From Polaromonas sp. OV174 (GTDB lineage: Bacteria; Pseudomonadota; Gammaproteobacteria; Burkholderiales; Burkholderiaceae_C), in the NCBI RefSeq assembly GCF_900112285.1, contig NZ_FOKZ01000001.1, forward strand, positions 1 through 64,000: a DNA stretch of 64,000 nt, given 5' to 3'. This document shows, piece by piece, positions 46,168 to 54,866 of the stretch; within the stretch, counting starts at the first letter, position 1, and each line of letters opens with the position of its first letter. The position numbers and the translations under genes were made by a program. Under the pieces are notes generated by a model that was not told the origin of the DNA, searched no databases, and was given only the letters and a program-made list of their open reading frames with translations.

Positions 46168-47828
46168 CAGACCGTGGCCGTTCGCTGCTGTTCGGCCGTC
46201 TGCAACAGGCTGCGGGCTACGGCCTCTGCCACCTTGATGCCATCGACCCCGGCGGACAAAATACCACCGGCATAGCTGGCGCCTTCGCCCGCAGGGTAAA
46301 GACCGCGCACATTCAGACTTTGCAGGTCCTCGCCGCGACTCATCTTGATCGGCGAGGAGGTGCGTGTTTCCACGCCTGTCAGGACCGCATCGTGGGAGTC
46401 AAAGCCCTTGATCTTGCGTCCAAAGGCCGGGAAGGCTTCGCGCATGGCTGCAATCGCATAGTCGGGCAGGGCAGTCGACAAGTCGCCAAGGGTGACGCCG
46501 GGTTTGTAAGAGGGGGTGATGCTGCCCAGCGTGGTGGACGGACGCCCGGCCACAAAGTCGCCGACCAGCTGGCCGGGCGCCTGGTAGTTGCTTCCGCCCA
46601 GCACATAGGCATGGGATTCGAGCTGGCGCTGCAGCGCGATGCCGGCCAGCGGGTCACCGGGATAGTCGCGCGGGTCTATGCCCACCACGATGCCGGCATT
46701 GGCATTGCGTTCGTTGCGCGAATACTGGCTCATGCCATTGGTCACCACGCGGCCGGCCTCGGAAGTGGCTGCCACCACGGTGCCGCCCGGGCACATGCAA
46801 AAGCTGTAGACCGAACGCCCGTTGCTGGCGTGGTGCACCAGTTTGTATTCGGCCGCACCCAGCGACGGATGGCCGGCATGGCGGCCCCAGCGCGCGCGGT
46901 CTATCAGGCCTTGCGGGTGCTCGACCCGAAAGCCGATGGAAAAAGGCTTGGCTTCCACATACACGCCGCGCGCATGCAGCATGGCGAAGGTGTCGCGTGA
47001 GCTGTGGCCCAGGGCCAGCACCACCTGATCGGCACGCAGCTCGTGGGTCTGGCCGCTGGCCTGGTCCAGCACCGTGAGTCCGCGTATGTGCTTGCCGCCT
47101 GGCCCTTCTTCAATCAGCACGTCAGTCACACGCTGTTCAAAGCGGATTTCGCCGCCCAGCGCGATGATTTGCTCGCGCAGGTTTTCCACCACCTTGACCA
47201 GCTTGAAGGTGCCGATGTGCGGGTGCGCTTCGTAAAGGATATCCGCGGGCGCGCCGGCCTTGACGAACTCATTCATCACCTTGCGGCCCAGATGACGCGG
47301 GTCCTTGATCTGGCTGTAGAGCTTGCCGTCAGAGAAGGTCCCGGCGCCGCCCTCGCCAAACTGCACGTTGGATTCCGGGTTCAGCACGTTCTTGCGCCAC
47401 AGGCCCCAGGTGTCCTTGGTACGCTGGCGCACGGGCTTGCCGCGCTCCAGCACGATGGGCTTGAAGCCCATTTGTGCCAGCAGCAGGGCGGCAAAAATGC
47501 CGCAGGGACCGAAACCTATGACCACCGGGCGCAGTGGCAACGCTGCCGGAGCCTGTCCCACCGGGTGGTAGGCCATGTCGGGGCTTGGCATGATGTGCGG
47601 CTTTTCGGCATGCCGGGCCAGCACTGCGGCTTCCTGGCTGGCGTCGGCCAGCGTGACGTCGACGATGTAGACCTGCAGCAGCTCGGCCTTGCGGGCGTCG
47701 AAGCTGCGCTTGTGCACGTGAACAGTCTGTAGGTCGGCGGCGGCCAGGCCCAGGGTCTGGGCCACGAGGGCAGGGAGGGCGTCTTCCGCGTGGGCTAGTG
47801 GAAGTTTGAGTTCTGTCAGTCGAATCAT
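46167..47828 (-). CDS. FAD-dependent oxidoreductase (COG2509-type)
   Basis: The 553-residue protein has an N-terminal domain (residues 1-90, KRSFDARK, ferredoxin-like) and a FAD-binding motif VVIGFGPCGIFAALLLAQMG near residues 103-122, followed by GEGGAGTFSDGKLYSQIKDPR, which is characteristic of the family of uncharacterised FAD dehydrogenases. It ends with GEGASYAGGILSAGVDGIKVAEAV, the second FAD contact. Substrate is unknown. A translational overlap ties it to the queuosine precursor transporter. Confidence 0.88.
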   Translation of the reverse strand: MIRLTELKLPLAHAEDALPALVAQTLGLAAADLQTVHVHKRSFDARKAELLQVYIVDVTLADASQEAAVLARHAEKPHIMPSPDMAYHPVGQAPAALPLRPVVIGFGPCGIFAALLLAQMGFKPIVLERGKPVRQRTKDTWGLWRKNVLNPESNVQFGEGGAGTFSDGKLYSQIKDPRHLGRKVMNEFVKAGAPADILYEAHPHIGTFKLVKVVENLREQIIALGGEIRFEQRVTDVLIEEGPGGKHIRGLTVLDQASGQTHELRADQVVLALGHSSRDTFAMLHARGVYVEAKPFSIGFRVEHPQGLIDRARWGRHAGHPSLGAAEYKLVHHASNGRSVYSFCMCPGGTVVAATSEAGRVVTNGMSQYSRNERNANAGIVVGIDPRDYPGDPLAGIALQRQLESHAYVLGGSNYQAPGQLVGDFVAGRPSTTLGSITPSYKPGVTLGDLSTALPDYAIAAMREAFPAFGRKIKGFDSHDAVLTGVETRTSSPIKMSRGEDLQSLNVRGLYPAGEGASYAGGILSAGVDGIKVAEAVARSLLQTAEQQRTATV

Positions 47829-47907
47829 GAGGGCTCGTGTTGATCAAGCAACCCGGCATTTTAAAGGGCTGGATTCCGGCGCCCCGGTCTCGGGGATAAT
47901 AGCCCCC

Positions 47908-48262
47908 GTGAAGCCTGCCAGACCGCCGCTGGTGCAATCTTGGAAACAAGGCACTGGAGGAACGTCCGGACTGCACAGGACAGCGTAGGAGGTAACACCT
48001 CTCCACTGAAAGCCGCAAGGTATAAGGTGAGGATTAGAGCAACAGAGACGAGCCGATTCAGTTCGGGTGAAACGGGCAATCTCTACGCGCAGCAATACCA
48101 AATAGGCCAGCGTTGATGTGGTTCCGCGGAGCTGGCGGGTAGGTAGCACCGAGCCGGGTGGGCGACCCCCGGCCCAGATTAATGGCGGTCACACCGGGCC
48201 AGCCTTGCTTTCGGGCAAGGCTGGCCCGGCGCACAGAATCCGGCTTATCGGCGGGCTTCACA
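47908..48262 (+). ncRNA. rnpB: RNase P RNA component
   Basis: This bacterial type A RNase P RNA has the conserved core: GGAGGAACGTCCGGACTGCA (near 47955), GGACAGCGTAGGAGGTAACAC and the 3' AGATTAATGGCGGTCAC with CAGAATCCGGCTTATC. The helix P1 forms between GTGAAGCCTGCC (47908-47919) and GGCGGGCTTCAC (48250-48261). A run of six T bases at 48264-48269 ends transcription. It trims tRNA 5' leaders. Length about 350 is normal. Confidence 0.93.
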
Positions 48263-48292
48263 CTTTTTTCTTGACCCAGGCAGGCCCTGGGT

Positions 48293-48832
48293 TCAGCGGC
48301 TCGCCAGCAGGGAGCCTCCCAGTGCAAACACCGAATTGGGCGCCGTGGTGCGCACCGGTTTCAGCTTGGGCGCGGCGTAGACCCCGCGTTTGCCTGGGCG
48401 GGCCTCGATGGTCACCCCCTTGGCGCGCTGCTCGCTCGCCAGTTGGCGCAGGTTGATGGACTGCATGTGCTCGACCATCTTGGCGTTCAGGTTCGCCCAC
48501 AATTCCTGTGTCATCCACTCGCCAGCGGTTTTTTCCTGTGAACGGGGGCTTTCTTCCTTGCCCGGCGCATCGCCCTGGGATTCCACGGCCGCGACGATGT
48601 TGGCCACGGAAATAGTCTCTGCGGCCCGACCCAGGCAGTAGCCGCCGCCGGGGCCCCGGGTACTTTCCACCAGACCGCATTGGCGCAGTTTGCTGAACAG
48701 CTGTTCAAGGTAGGACAGCGAGATCTGATGGCGCAGCCCAATGTCTGCCAGCGAGACCGGTCCGGCATTGCCCTGCAGAGCAATATCGATCATTGCGGTG
48801 ACTGAAAAACGGCTTTTGGTGCTTAAACGCAT
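48293..48832 (-). CDS. IscR-like Rrf2 regulator lacking the iron-sulfur cysteines
   Basis: The 179-residue protein has the Rrf2 winged helix: MRLSTKSRFSVTAMIDIALQ and SLSYLEQLFSKLRQCGLVESTRGPGGGYCLGRA. IscR normally places three cysteines between about residues 92 and 106; here the corresponding stretch VESQGDAPGKEESPRSQEKTAGEWMTQELW has none. The end, TQELWANLNAKMVEHMQSINLRQL, fits IscR. It may bind DNA in a cluster-independent way. It is divergent from an nhaR gene, with an inverted repeat in the gap. Confidence 0.88.
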   Translation of the reverse strand: MRLSTKSRFSVTAMIDIALQGNAGPVSLADIGLRHQISLSYLEQLFSKLRQCGLVESTRGPGGGYCLGRAAETISVANIVAAVESQGDAPGKEESPRSQEKTAGEWMTQELWANLNAKMVEHMQSINLRQLASEQRAKGVTIEARPGKRGVYAAPKLKPVRTTAPNSVFALGGSLLASR

Positions 48833-48901
48833 GTCAATTCTCCTTCTGCCAAAAATGACGTGATAAAGCCAACTATAGATGGCTTAATACTTCGTGTAAA
48901 T

Positions 48902-48936
48902 TCGTATTTAAGATTGATTTATTTCGAAAAATACGA
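48902..48936. promoter_or_regulatory. Inverted repeat in the IscR-like/nhaR divergent gap
   Basis: TCGTATTT (48902-48909) and AAATACGA (48929-48936) are perfect 8-base inverted repeats 19 bases apart in an AT-rich gap. They may be an operator for either regulator. Confidence 0.4.
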
Positions 48937-48989
48937 TGTATTTGATGGGCGTCAGAAAATTCTTCGGACATCGCTATGGGAACTGAACC

Positions 48990-49904
48990 GTGAACTTCAA
49001 GCATTTGCATTATTTTTGGGCCACCGCCAAGGCCGGTGGCATCGTGCGCGCCGGTGAGCAACTGCACACCACGCCCCAGACCCTGTCGGGGCAGATCAAA
49101 CTCCTGGAGGCTTGGCTGGGGCGCAAGCTGTTTCGCAAAAGCGGGCGCCAGCTTGAGTTGACCGAGGACGGGCGGCTGGCGCTGGGTTATGCCGACCAGA
49201 TATTCACCTTAGGGGCGGAAATGGAGAGCGCCCTGCGGCGCTCGCGTGGTGGCCAGAGCGTGCTGAACTTTCGCGTTGGCGTGGCCGATTCAGTGGCCAA
49301 GTCCGTGGTCTACCGGCTGCTGGAGCCCGCTTTGGCTGTGAGTGAGCCGGTCCGGCTGATTTGCAGCGAGGGCAAGTTCCCTGATTTGCTGGCCCAATTG
49401 GCGCTGCACAGGCTGGATCTGGTGATGGCCGATGAGCCCATGTCGGGTCGCATCAGCATCAAAGCCTTCAACCACGCCCTGGGCAGCACGCCCATGAGTT
49501 TTTTCTGCACGCCGTCGCTCAAGGCCGAGCTCAAGGGCGATTTCCCCGCATGCCTGAACGACGCGCCCATGCTGATTCAGGGCGCCTCCTCATCGGTGCG
49601 CACGCAACTCGAAAGCTGGCTTGCCAAGCACCAGATTCATCCCCGCGTCATTGGCGAGTTTGACGACGGTGCGCTGATGAAGGCTTTTGGCCGCGAGGGC
49701 CGGGGTGTGTTCATGTCGGCCAGCGTGCTCGAGGCCGAGACGGTGGCGCAGTATGGGGTGGAAGTGATAGGCCGTAGCGACGAGATGGTGGAGGATTTCT
49801 TTGCCGTGTCGGTGGAGCGGCGCATCACCCACCCCTGCGTAGCGGCCATCACCCTGGCAGCTCGGGGGCAGCTGCTGCATAGCCAGAGCCGCCGCGGTGT
49901 CTGA
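48990..49904 (+). CDS. nhaR: LysR family transcriptional activator NhaR
   Basis: GTG 48990 starts a 304-residue protein, MNFKHLHYFWATAKAGGIVRAGEQLHTTPQTLSGQIKLLE, which matches NhaR (HLYYFW, LTPQTITGQIRALE in E. coli). Further matches are GVADS, PACL, and IGEFDDGALMKAFG. NhaR activates the nhaA sodium/proton antiporter gene in response to sodium. No nhaA is seen in this window, so its targets lie elsewhere. The regulator is separated from its divergent IscR-like neighbour by 157 bases. Confidence 0.88.
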   Translation: MNFKHLHYFWATAKAGGIVRAGEQLHTTPQTLSGQIKLLEAWLGRKLFRKSGRQLELTEDGRLALGYADQIFTLGAEMESALRRSRGGQSVLNFRVGVADSVAKSVVYRLLEPALAVSEPVRLICSEGKFPDLLAQLALHRLDLVMADEPMSGRISIKAFNHALGSTPMSFFCTPSLKAELKGDFPACLNDAPMLIQGASSSVRTQLESWLAKHQIHPRVIGEFDDGALMKAFGREGRGVFMSASVLEAETVAQYGVEVIGRSDEMVEDFFAVSVERRITHPCVAAITLAARGQLLHSQSRRGV

Positions 49905-49931
49905 AAACTCTCATGCTTGCCAGCAGGCGCT

Positions 49932-50447
49932 TCACCGGCTGTTCGGCGGGTTCTGCCCCTGCGCGGCCGGTGGGCGGTGTGGCCGGCGCCGCCACAGCTG
50001 AAACAACAAAAAGCCCACCACCAGCAGATTGGCCAGCAATACCGCGGCATTGATCAGCGTGGTGCGGTGCAGCAGGTGGCCGGCTTCCAGCGGCAGATAC
50101 AGCGCCCCCGAAAGCGCTCCCAGCCATTCAGCCCAGATTTTCTCTTGCCACAATCCCCAGGCTTCCAAGAGACGCAGGGCTATGTAGCCCAACGCCAGCG
50201 GTGCCAGCGTGCGCAGGTTGATGGCCTGGAGCATGTCGGCATAGTGCAATAGCAGGCTGGGATAGTGCGTCTGGGGATCGAGGTGAAAGTGCCAAAGCAA
50301 GGCCAGGGCCAGCTTGTGCACATCGTGGTGCAGCAAATCCAGCAGGCCTATGCCGGCTGCCAGCGCTGCCAGGCCTTTCACTGCCTCGAACACTGCGATG
50401 GTGCGCAGGACACGCCGGCGTGCATTCAGGTGCTGCGGGCCTGTCAT
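49932..50447 (-). CDS. DUF2127 membrane protein
   Basis: The 171-residue protein has four probable membrane helices and the DUF2127 pattern: VFEAVKGLAALAAGIGLLDLLHHD, INLRTLAPLALGYIALRLLEAWGLWQEKIWAEWLGALSGALYLPLE. The function is unknown. It sits alone between nhaR and an amino-acid binding lipoprotein gene, 44 bases from the latter on the same strand. Confidence 0.8.
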   Translation of the reverse strand: MTGPQHLNARRRVLRTIAVFEAVKGLAALAAGIGLLDLLHHDVHKLALALLWHFHLDPQTHYPSLLLHYADMLQAINLRTLAPLALGYIALRLLEAWGLWQEKIWAEWLGALSGALYLPLEAGHLLHRTTLINAAVLLANLLVVGFLLFQLWRRRPHRPPAAQGQNPPNSR

Positions 50448-50491
50448 GGGTCGCTTGGCGCCGTCTCACTCGATCGGCGTGTTCTATGGCT

Positions 50492-51361
50492 TTACTTGGA
50501 TGCGGCAGTGGCCGGGGCTGGTGCAAGCGCTGGCGTTGGCGCGGCGCCGAAATACTTGGTGTAGATCTGCGCGTAGCCGCCGTCGGCCTTGATGTCGGCC
50601 AGGCCCTTGTTGAGTTTGGCCAGCAACTCGGCGTTGCCTTTTTTCACCGCGATGCCGTATTGCTCGGAAGCAAAGCTGCTGTCGCTGACGGTCTTGAATT
50701 TCGAGTCGCTGTTGTTGTTCACATAGTTCACGATGACGCCGTTGTCGGCCACTACGGCATCCACGCCGCCGGCTTCCAGCTCCTTGAGCGCTAGCGGGGT
50801 GGATTCAAAACGCTTGATATTGGCGCTGTCCTTGCCTTGCAGCTTGGCGACGACTTCATCGCCGGTGGTGCCGTTCTGCACGCCGACCTTGAGCTTTTTC
50901 AGGTCGGTGAATTTGCTGATCTTTGAATCCTTTTTCACGGCGATCAGTTGTTGGGCATCGAAGTAGGGCTCGGAGAAATCCAGGGTTTGCTTGCGCTCGT
51001 CGGTAATGGTGATGGCCGACACCAGCAGGTCGCGGTCGCCTTGCGCGACCGAGTTGAAAATGCCTTCCCAGGGCGTGTTGATGAATTTCACTTCCATGCC
51101 GGCCTTTTGGGCGATGGCCTTGACCACCTCAATGTCGAAGCCGACGATCTCGCCTTTTTCGTTTTGCAACTCAAACGGTGCATAGGCGGCGTCGGTGCCC
51201 ACCACATACACCCGGGCTGCCGGCGCGGGGGCGGATGCGGCGGGCGCGGGCGCACTCGCGGACGGGGCCGCTGGCTCCTGCTTGCCGCAGGCCGCCAGCA
51301 CCAGGCCGGCCAGCAACATGCCGGTGGTCTGAAGAAAATGTCGGGTCGATAGGGAGTGCAT
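50492..51361 (-). CDS. Amino-acid ABC transporter binding lipoprotein (SBP_bac_3)
   Basis: ATG 51361 gives 289 residues; an upstream frame belongs to another gene. A lipobox LVLAAC (C25) follows the signal, and an Ala/Pro/Ser linker (residues 29-48) leads to the binding domain: APFELQNEKGEIVGFDIEVVKAIAQKAG, DLLVSAITITDERKQTLDFSEPYF and QNGTTGDEVV. It is of the GlnH/ArtJ type for polar or basic amino acids. No permease or ATPase genes are nearby, so it must pair with partners elsewhere. Confidence 0.85.
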   Translation of the reverse strand: MHSLSTRHFLQTTGMLLAGLVLAACGKQEPAAPSASAPAPAASAPAPAARVYVVGTDAAYAPFELQNEKGEIVGFDIEVVKAIAQKAGMEVKFINTPWEGIFNSVAQGDRDLLVSAITITDERKQTLDFSEPYFDAQQLIAVKKDSKISKFTDLKKLKVGVQNGTTGDEVVAKLQGKDSANIKRFESTPLALKELEAGGVDAVVADNGVIVNYVNNNSDSKFKTVSDSSFASEQYGIAVKKGNAELLAKLNKGLADIKADGGYAQIYTKYFGAAPTPALAPAPATAASK

Positions 51362-51530
51362 GAAATACCTCGGCGATGTTGAAGTGAATGCTTGGCATGA
51401 CCCCGGTCCAGACGGGCCGGGACGGCCAGGTTCATGAAGCTGTGAGAAAAAAGTATAAGCCCGGCTGGCGATGGGCTTGCCTGATAGAAACCCTTTGCGC
51501 TGGCCGCGGCCTGTTTGCCAGCCGGCAGCC

Positions 51531-53165
51531 TCAGTCTGCGCCCTGCATGAGCAAAATGCGATCCACATGCGCCTGCAGGGAGCGCCGGGCGACCGGCCAC
51601 AGCTGCCGGGGCGTGTCCTCGTAAACCAGCGCCAGCCAGTCGTCGAGTGTGCCGTCGGGGCTGGCCTGCATGGCCGCCGCGACCTTGGCTTCGCGTTTGA
51701 GGCGGTGCGCCTTGAGTTGCGCAATGGCTTGCTGCGCGGCGCCCAGCGCGTAGCCATGGGCCGGCAGTATGAAGTCGACCTGATGCTCGTCGCAGGCCGC
51801 GTTCAAGGCGTCCAGTGAATCGAGGTAGGCGCTCATTTCGCCATCGGGCGGGCTGATCACCGTGGTGCTGCCGTTCAGGATATGGTCGCCAGAGAACAGC
51901 AAGCCGTCTTCCAGCAGCAGCAGGCAGAGGTGGTTGGCCGCATGGCCGGGTGTGAAAATCACCTTCAAAGTGTGCTCCAGCCCTTTGCTGGTAATCGTAA
52001 GTAGCTCCTTGTTTGATAGCACTCTGTCCGGCGTGAACTGTGCGTCGGCGCGCGCCGTGGCGGCGGAAGGCAGGCCCAGTATGGGCGGGCGGTTGGCGCA
52101 CAGCGCCTGCAGCGGCCTGGCGCCGGGGGAGTGGTCGGGGTGCGAATGGGTGCAGACAATTGCTGCTATGCGCCCGCCAGTGGCCGCGTACAGACGCTGG
52201 ATGTGGCCGGCGTCGTCCGGGCCGGGGTCTATCACGATGTAGCCGCTGTCGGCATCGCCCACGATGTAGCTGTTGGTGCCCGGCCCGGTCATCATGCCGG
52301 GGTTGGGCGCGGTCAGGCGCCTGAGGTTTTTCAGCAGCGCCACCGGTTGCGCCGTTTGCCAGTCGAGCGCATGGACGATCTGGCCGTCGGGACAGGTCAG
52401 CGTCAGTTCGCCATAAGGCGCCTCGTGCTCCATGTAACGCGCCTCTTTGCCGCCCAGCAGGCCGGCGCGCGGGCAGGAGGTCCAGAGCGGCAGCTCGCTT
52501 GCGCAAGCTCGCAGCACCGCGTCAACGTCGGCGTAATGCTGTAGCCGCTCCAGCGTGCGTATGGTCGGGAAGATGATGAAGAAGTTGCCGGCCTGGTGCC
52601 GCGCCAGCGCCTCGGCCGGGCGTACCCAGACCGGCTCGAACTGCTCGGCCTCGTCGGCCACCGGGCTCTGGCCCTCGGGCATGCGCGCCACCAGAAAGGG
52701 CACGTCAAAGCGGCGCGACAAATCGCGGTCGGTGACCCAGTGGGCCAACACAAACACCTGATCGCCGGCCAGCGTCAGGCCGCGGGCCTGGCACTGGGCC
52801 GCGAACGGCGCCTGGCGATCCAGCGCTGCGATGTCTGCCGTGCTGGCGTAACTGCCATCGGCATGGCGCGCCAGCAGCACGCCCAGCTCCTCAAAGCTTT
52901 CGCGAATGGCGGCGATGGCCTGCGTCAGGTGCAAGTCGCTCTGGCTGGCGCGGCGGGTGGACTGCGCATGCGCCGCGGCGTCCGTCGCATCAATGCCGCC
53001 GCCCGGAAAGACATAGGCGCCAGGCGCGAAGCTGGCCGTCATGGAGCGCCGCGTCATCAGCACTTCAATGCCCTGGGCCGTGTCGCGCAGCAGCAGCACG
53101 GTGGCCGCGGGGCGAGTGGGAGCAGGCTCGCGCTGGGGGTATAGGAGTTGGGAGGTTCTGGTCAT
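51531..53165 (-). CDS. Nudix-metallo-beta-lactamase fusion (LACTB2-like)
   Basis: The 544-residue protein has an N-terminal Nudix domain (residues 20-200) with a long box, GGGID near 55-59 and REx2EExG at R88-G95, as in NUDT7/19-like CoA hydrolases. The C-terminal half (about 285-540) is a metallo-beta-lactamase fold with H340-x-H342-x-D344-H345 and GHAANHLCLL and SGDHILNG, similar to human LACTB2. Residues 383-397 (LSNKELLTITSKGLE) are encoded by a copy of the dispersed element. A role in nucleotide or RNA turnover is inferred. Confidence 0.85.
   Translation of the reverse strand: MTRTSQLLYPQREPAPTRPAATVLLLRDTAQGIEVLMTRRSMTASFAPGAYVFPGGGIDATDAAAHAQSTRRASQSDLHLTQAIAAIRESFEELGVLLARHADGSYASTADIAALDRQAPFAAQCQARGLTLAGDQVFVLAHWVTDRDLSRRFDVPFLVARMPEGQSPVADEAEQFEPVWVRPAEALARHQAGNFFIIFPTIRTLERLQHYADVDAVLRACASELPLWTSCPRAGLLGGKEARYMEHEAPYGELTLTCPDGQIVHALDWQTAQPVALLKNLRRLTAPNPGMMTGPGTNSYIVGDADSGYIVIDPGPDDAGHIQRLYAATGGRIAAIVCTHSHPDHSPGARPLQALCANRPPILGLPSAATARADAQFTPDRVLSNKELLTITSKGLEHTLKVIFTPGHAANHLCLLLLEDGLLFSGDHILNGSTTVISPPDGEMSAYLDSLDALNAACDEHQVDFILPAHGYALGAAQQAIAQLKAHRLKREAKVAAAMQASPDGTLDDWLALVYEDTPRQLWPVARRSLQAHVDRILLMQGAD
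51978..52022 (+). repeat. Dispersed palindromic element, copy 7 (inside Nudix-MBL gene, antisense)
   Basis: CCAGCCCTTTGCTGGTAATCG, then GTAAGTAGCTCC...TTTGATAGCA matches copy 1 in spacing, with the AGCT and GATAG motifs kept though the stem is degraded. It lies in a CDS on the minus strand. Confidence 0.55.
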
Positions 53166-53261
53166 GAAGAATAATTATGGCGATAAGTTTGGCGGGCTGC
53201 TTTTTGGGGCCAGGGGCAGCCAGATTGAATCGGCTGGTTGGGCTACGCGGATAATCCCCTG

Positions 53262-54134
53262 ATGCGAATCCGATTTACCAAAATGCAGGGCGCGGGCAAC
53301 GATTTCGTGATGCTCGACGAAACCCGCGCGCCGCTGGGCCTGACGACGGCGCAGTACCGTTTTCTGGCCGACCGCCACTTCGGCGTTGGCGCCGACCAGA
53401 TTCTGTCGGTGCGGCCTTCGCCGGCGCCAGGCATAGACTTTGAATATGTGATCCACAACGCCGACGGCGGCGAGGTCGAGCAATGCGGCAATGGCGCGCG
53501 CTGCTTTGTGCGTTTTGTGCGCGAGCAGGGGCTCACCAGCAAGGACGCGGTCAGGGTCAAGACCCTGGGCGGCGTGATCGAGCCGCGCATGCAGCTTGAC
53601 GGCCGCGTCACGGTGGACATGGGCGCGCCGGTGTTCGAACTGGCGCGCATTCCCTTTGATGCTGCCGGGATCACGCCGCAAACCGCAGCTTCATGGGAAA
53701 AATGGCCGCTAGCCCTTGATGGGTGTGCGCAAGGCGCTCCTCTTTTTGTAGCTGTTCTGTCCATGGGCAATCCCCACGCGGTGCAGCTGGTGGCCGACGT
53801 TGACACGGCGCCGGTGCTGCAGACCGGCCCGCTGATCGAGAACCATGTGCGCTTTCCAAGGCGCGTCAATGCCGGCTTCATGCAGGTGGTGTCGCGCGGC
53901 CAGATCCGGCTTAGGGTCTACGAACGCGGCGCCGGCGAAACCCTGGCTTGCGGCACCGGCGCCTGCGCGGCGGTGGTGGCGGGGATTCGGCTGGGCCTGC
54001 TGGATACGCGCGTCGATGTGCTGACGCGCGGCGGCCAGCTGACGATTGAATGGAGCGGCGAACTCGATGCCCCGGTCATGATGACCGGCCCGGCGACCAC
54101 GGTGTTTCAAGCCGAGATCGATATTCCTGAATAA
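53262..54134 (+). CDS. dapF: Diaminopimelate epimerase
   Basis: ATG 53262 gives 290 residues beginning [20 protein letters not shown]. Catalytic cysteines are C75 in [12 protein letters not shown] and C230 in [12 protein letters not shown]. It converts LL- to meso-diaminopimelate for lysine and peptidoglycan. Residues 146-164 (around [15 protein letters not shown]) are encoded by a degenerate copy of the dispersed element. It heads the dapF-DUF484-xerC operon. Confidence 0.95.
   Translation: MRIRFTKMQGAGNDFVMLDETRAPLGLTTAQYRFLADRHFGVGADQILSVRPSPAPGIDFEYVIHNADGGEVEQCGNGARCFVRFVREQGLTSKDAVRVKTLGGVIEPRMQLDGRVTVDMGAPVFELARIPFDAAGITPQTAASWEKWPLALDGCAQGAPLFVAVLSMGNPHAVQLVADVDTAPVLQTGPLIENHVRFPRRVNAGFMQVVSRGQIRLRVYERGAGETLACGTGACAAVVAGIRLGLLDTRVDVLTRGGQLTIEWSGELDAPVMMTGPATTVFQAEIDIPE
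53698..53752 (+). repeat. Dispersed palindromic element, copy 8 (inside dapF)
   Basis: AAAAATGGCCGCTAGCCCTTG, GTGCGCAAGGCGCT and TTTTTGTAGC follow the element's 5' and middle blocks in register; the hairpin's 3' half is partly lost. It reads in frame through dapF. Confidence 0.6.
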
Positions 54135-54141
54135 TGCCGAC

Positions 54142-54828
54142 ATGAATCCCACTGAAAACCCCATCACCGAAGACGACATCGCCAACTTCCTGGCCAACAC
54201 CCCCGATTTTTTTGAACGCCATGCGGAGCTGCTGGCTTCGGTGCAACTCTCGGGCGGCCACGGCAACCGGGCCGTCAGCCTGCAAGAGCGCCAGGCCAGC
54301 ATGCTGCGCGAGAAGATCAAGGGACTGGAGACCCGGGTGGTCGACATGATTCGCCACGGCCAGGAGAACGTGACGATCGCCGCGAAGATGCAGGGCTGGA
54401 CCCGCAAGCTGCTGCAGACGGCGCAGGCGCGCGAGCTGCCTGGTGCCATCGTGCAGGGGCTGACCAGCGAGTTCCAGATTCCGCAGGCGGCCATCAAGGT
54501 CTGGGGCGTGAATGGCATTTTTTCGGATGAAGGTTTTGCCAGCGGCGTCAGCAGCGATGTGCAGGCTTTCGCCTCCTCATTGAGTACGCCTTACTGCGGT
54601 GTCAACTCCGGCTTTGAAGCCGTCCAATGGCTGCCCGAGCCCGAGCTGGCCTTGTCGCTGGCGCTGGTGCCACTGCGCGCCGCCGGTTTGCCTATGGTTG
54701 GCCTGCTGGTGCTGGCATCAACCGACCCCCAGCGGTTTCATGAGGGCATGGGCACCGATTTTCTGGAGCAGCTGGGCGAGCTGGCCGGCGCAGCGCTGTC
54801 GCGCTTGCGTACGCAGGCGTCCGTCTGA
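54142..54828 (+). CDS. DUF484 family protein
   Basis: The 228-residue protein starts seven bases after dapF and has the DUF484 pattern: ITEDDIANFLANTPDFFERHAELLASVQLSGGHGNRAVSLQERQASMLREKIKGLE, then a GAF-like C-terminal half (LALVPLRAAGLPMVGLLVLAS). This gene between dapF and xerC is a known arrangement. Function is unknown; a GAF-like signalling or partner role for XerC is speculation. Confidence 0.9.
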   Translation: MNPTENPITEDDIANFLANTPDFFERHAELLASVQLSGGHGNRAVSLQERQASMLREKIKGLETRVVDMIRHGQENVTIAAKMQGWTRKLLQTAQARELPGAIVQGLTSEFQIPQAAIKVWGVNGIFSDEGFASGVSSDVQAFASSLSTPYCGVNSGFEAVQWLPEPELALSLALVPLRAAGLPMVGLLVLASTDPQRFHEGMGTDFLEQLGELAGAALSRLRTQASV

Positions 54829-54866
54829 TTCTGGTCGGCCGCGCCAGCCTGCCAACGCATACTGCC

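Noticed and set aside
48990..49904. NhaR as the regulator of a neighbouring sodium/proton antiporter
   Set aside because: No nhaA-like gene lies within the window; the nearby membrane protein is DUF2127, which has a different layout.
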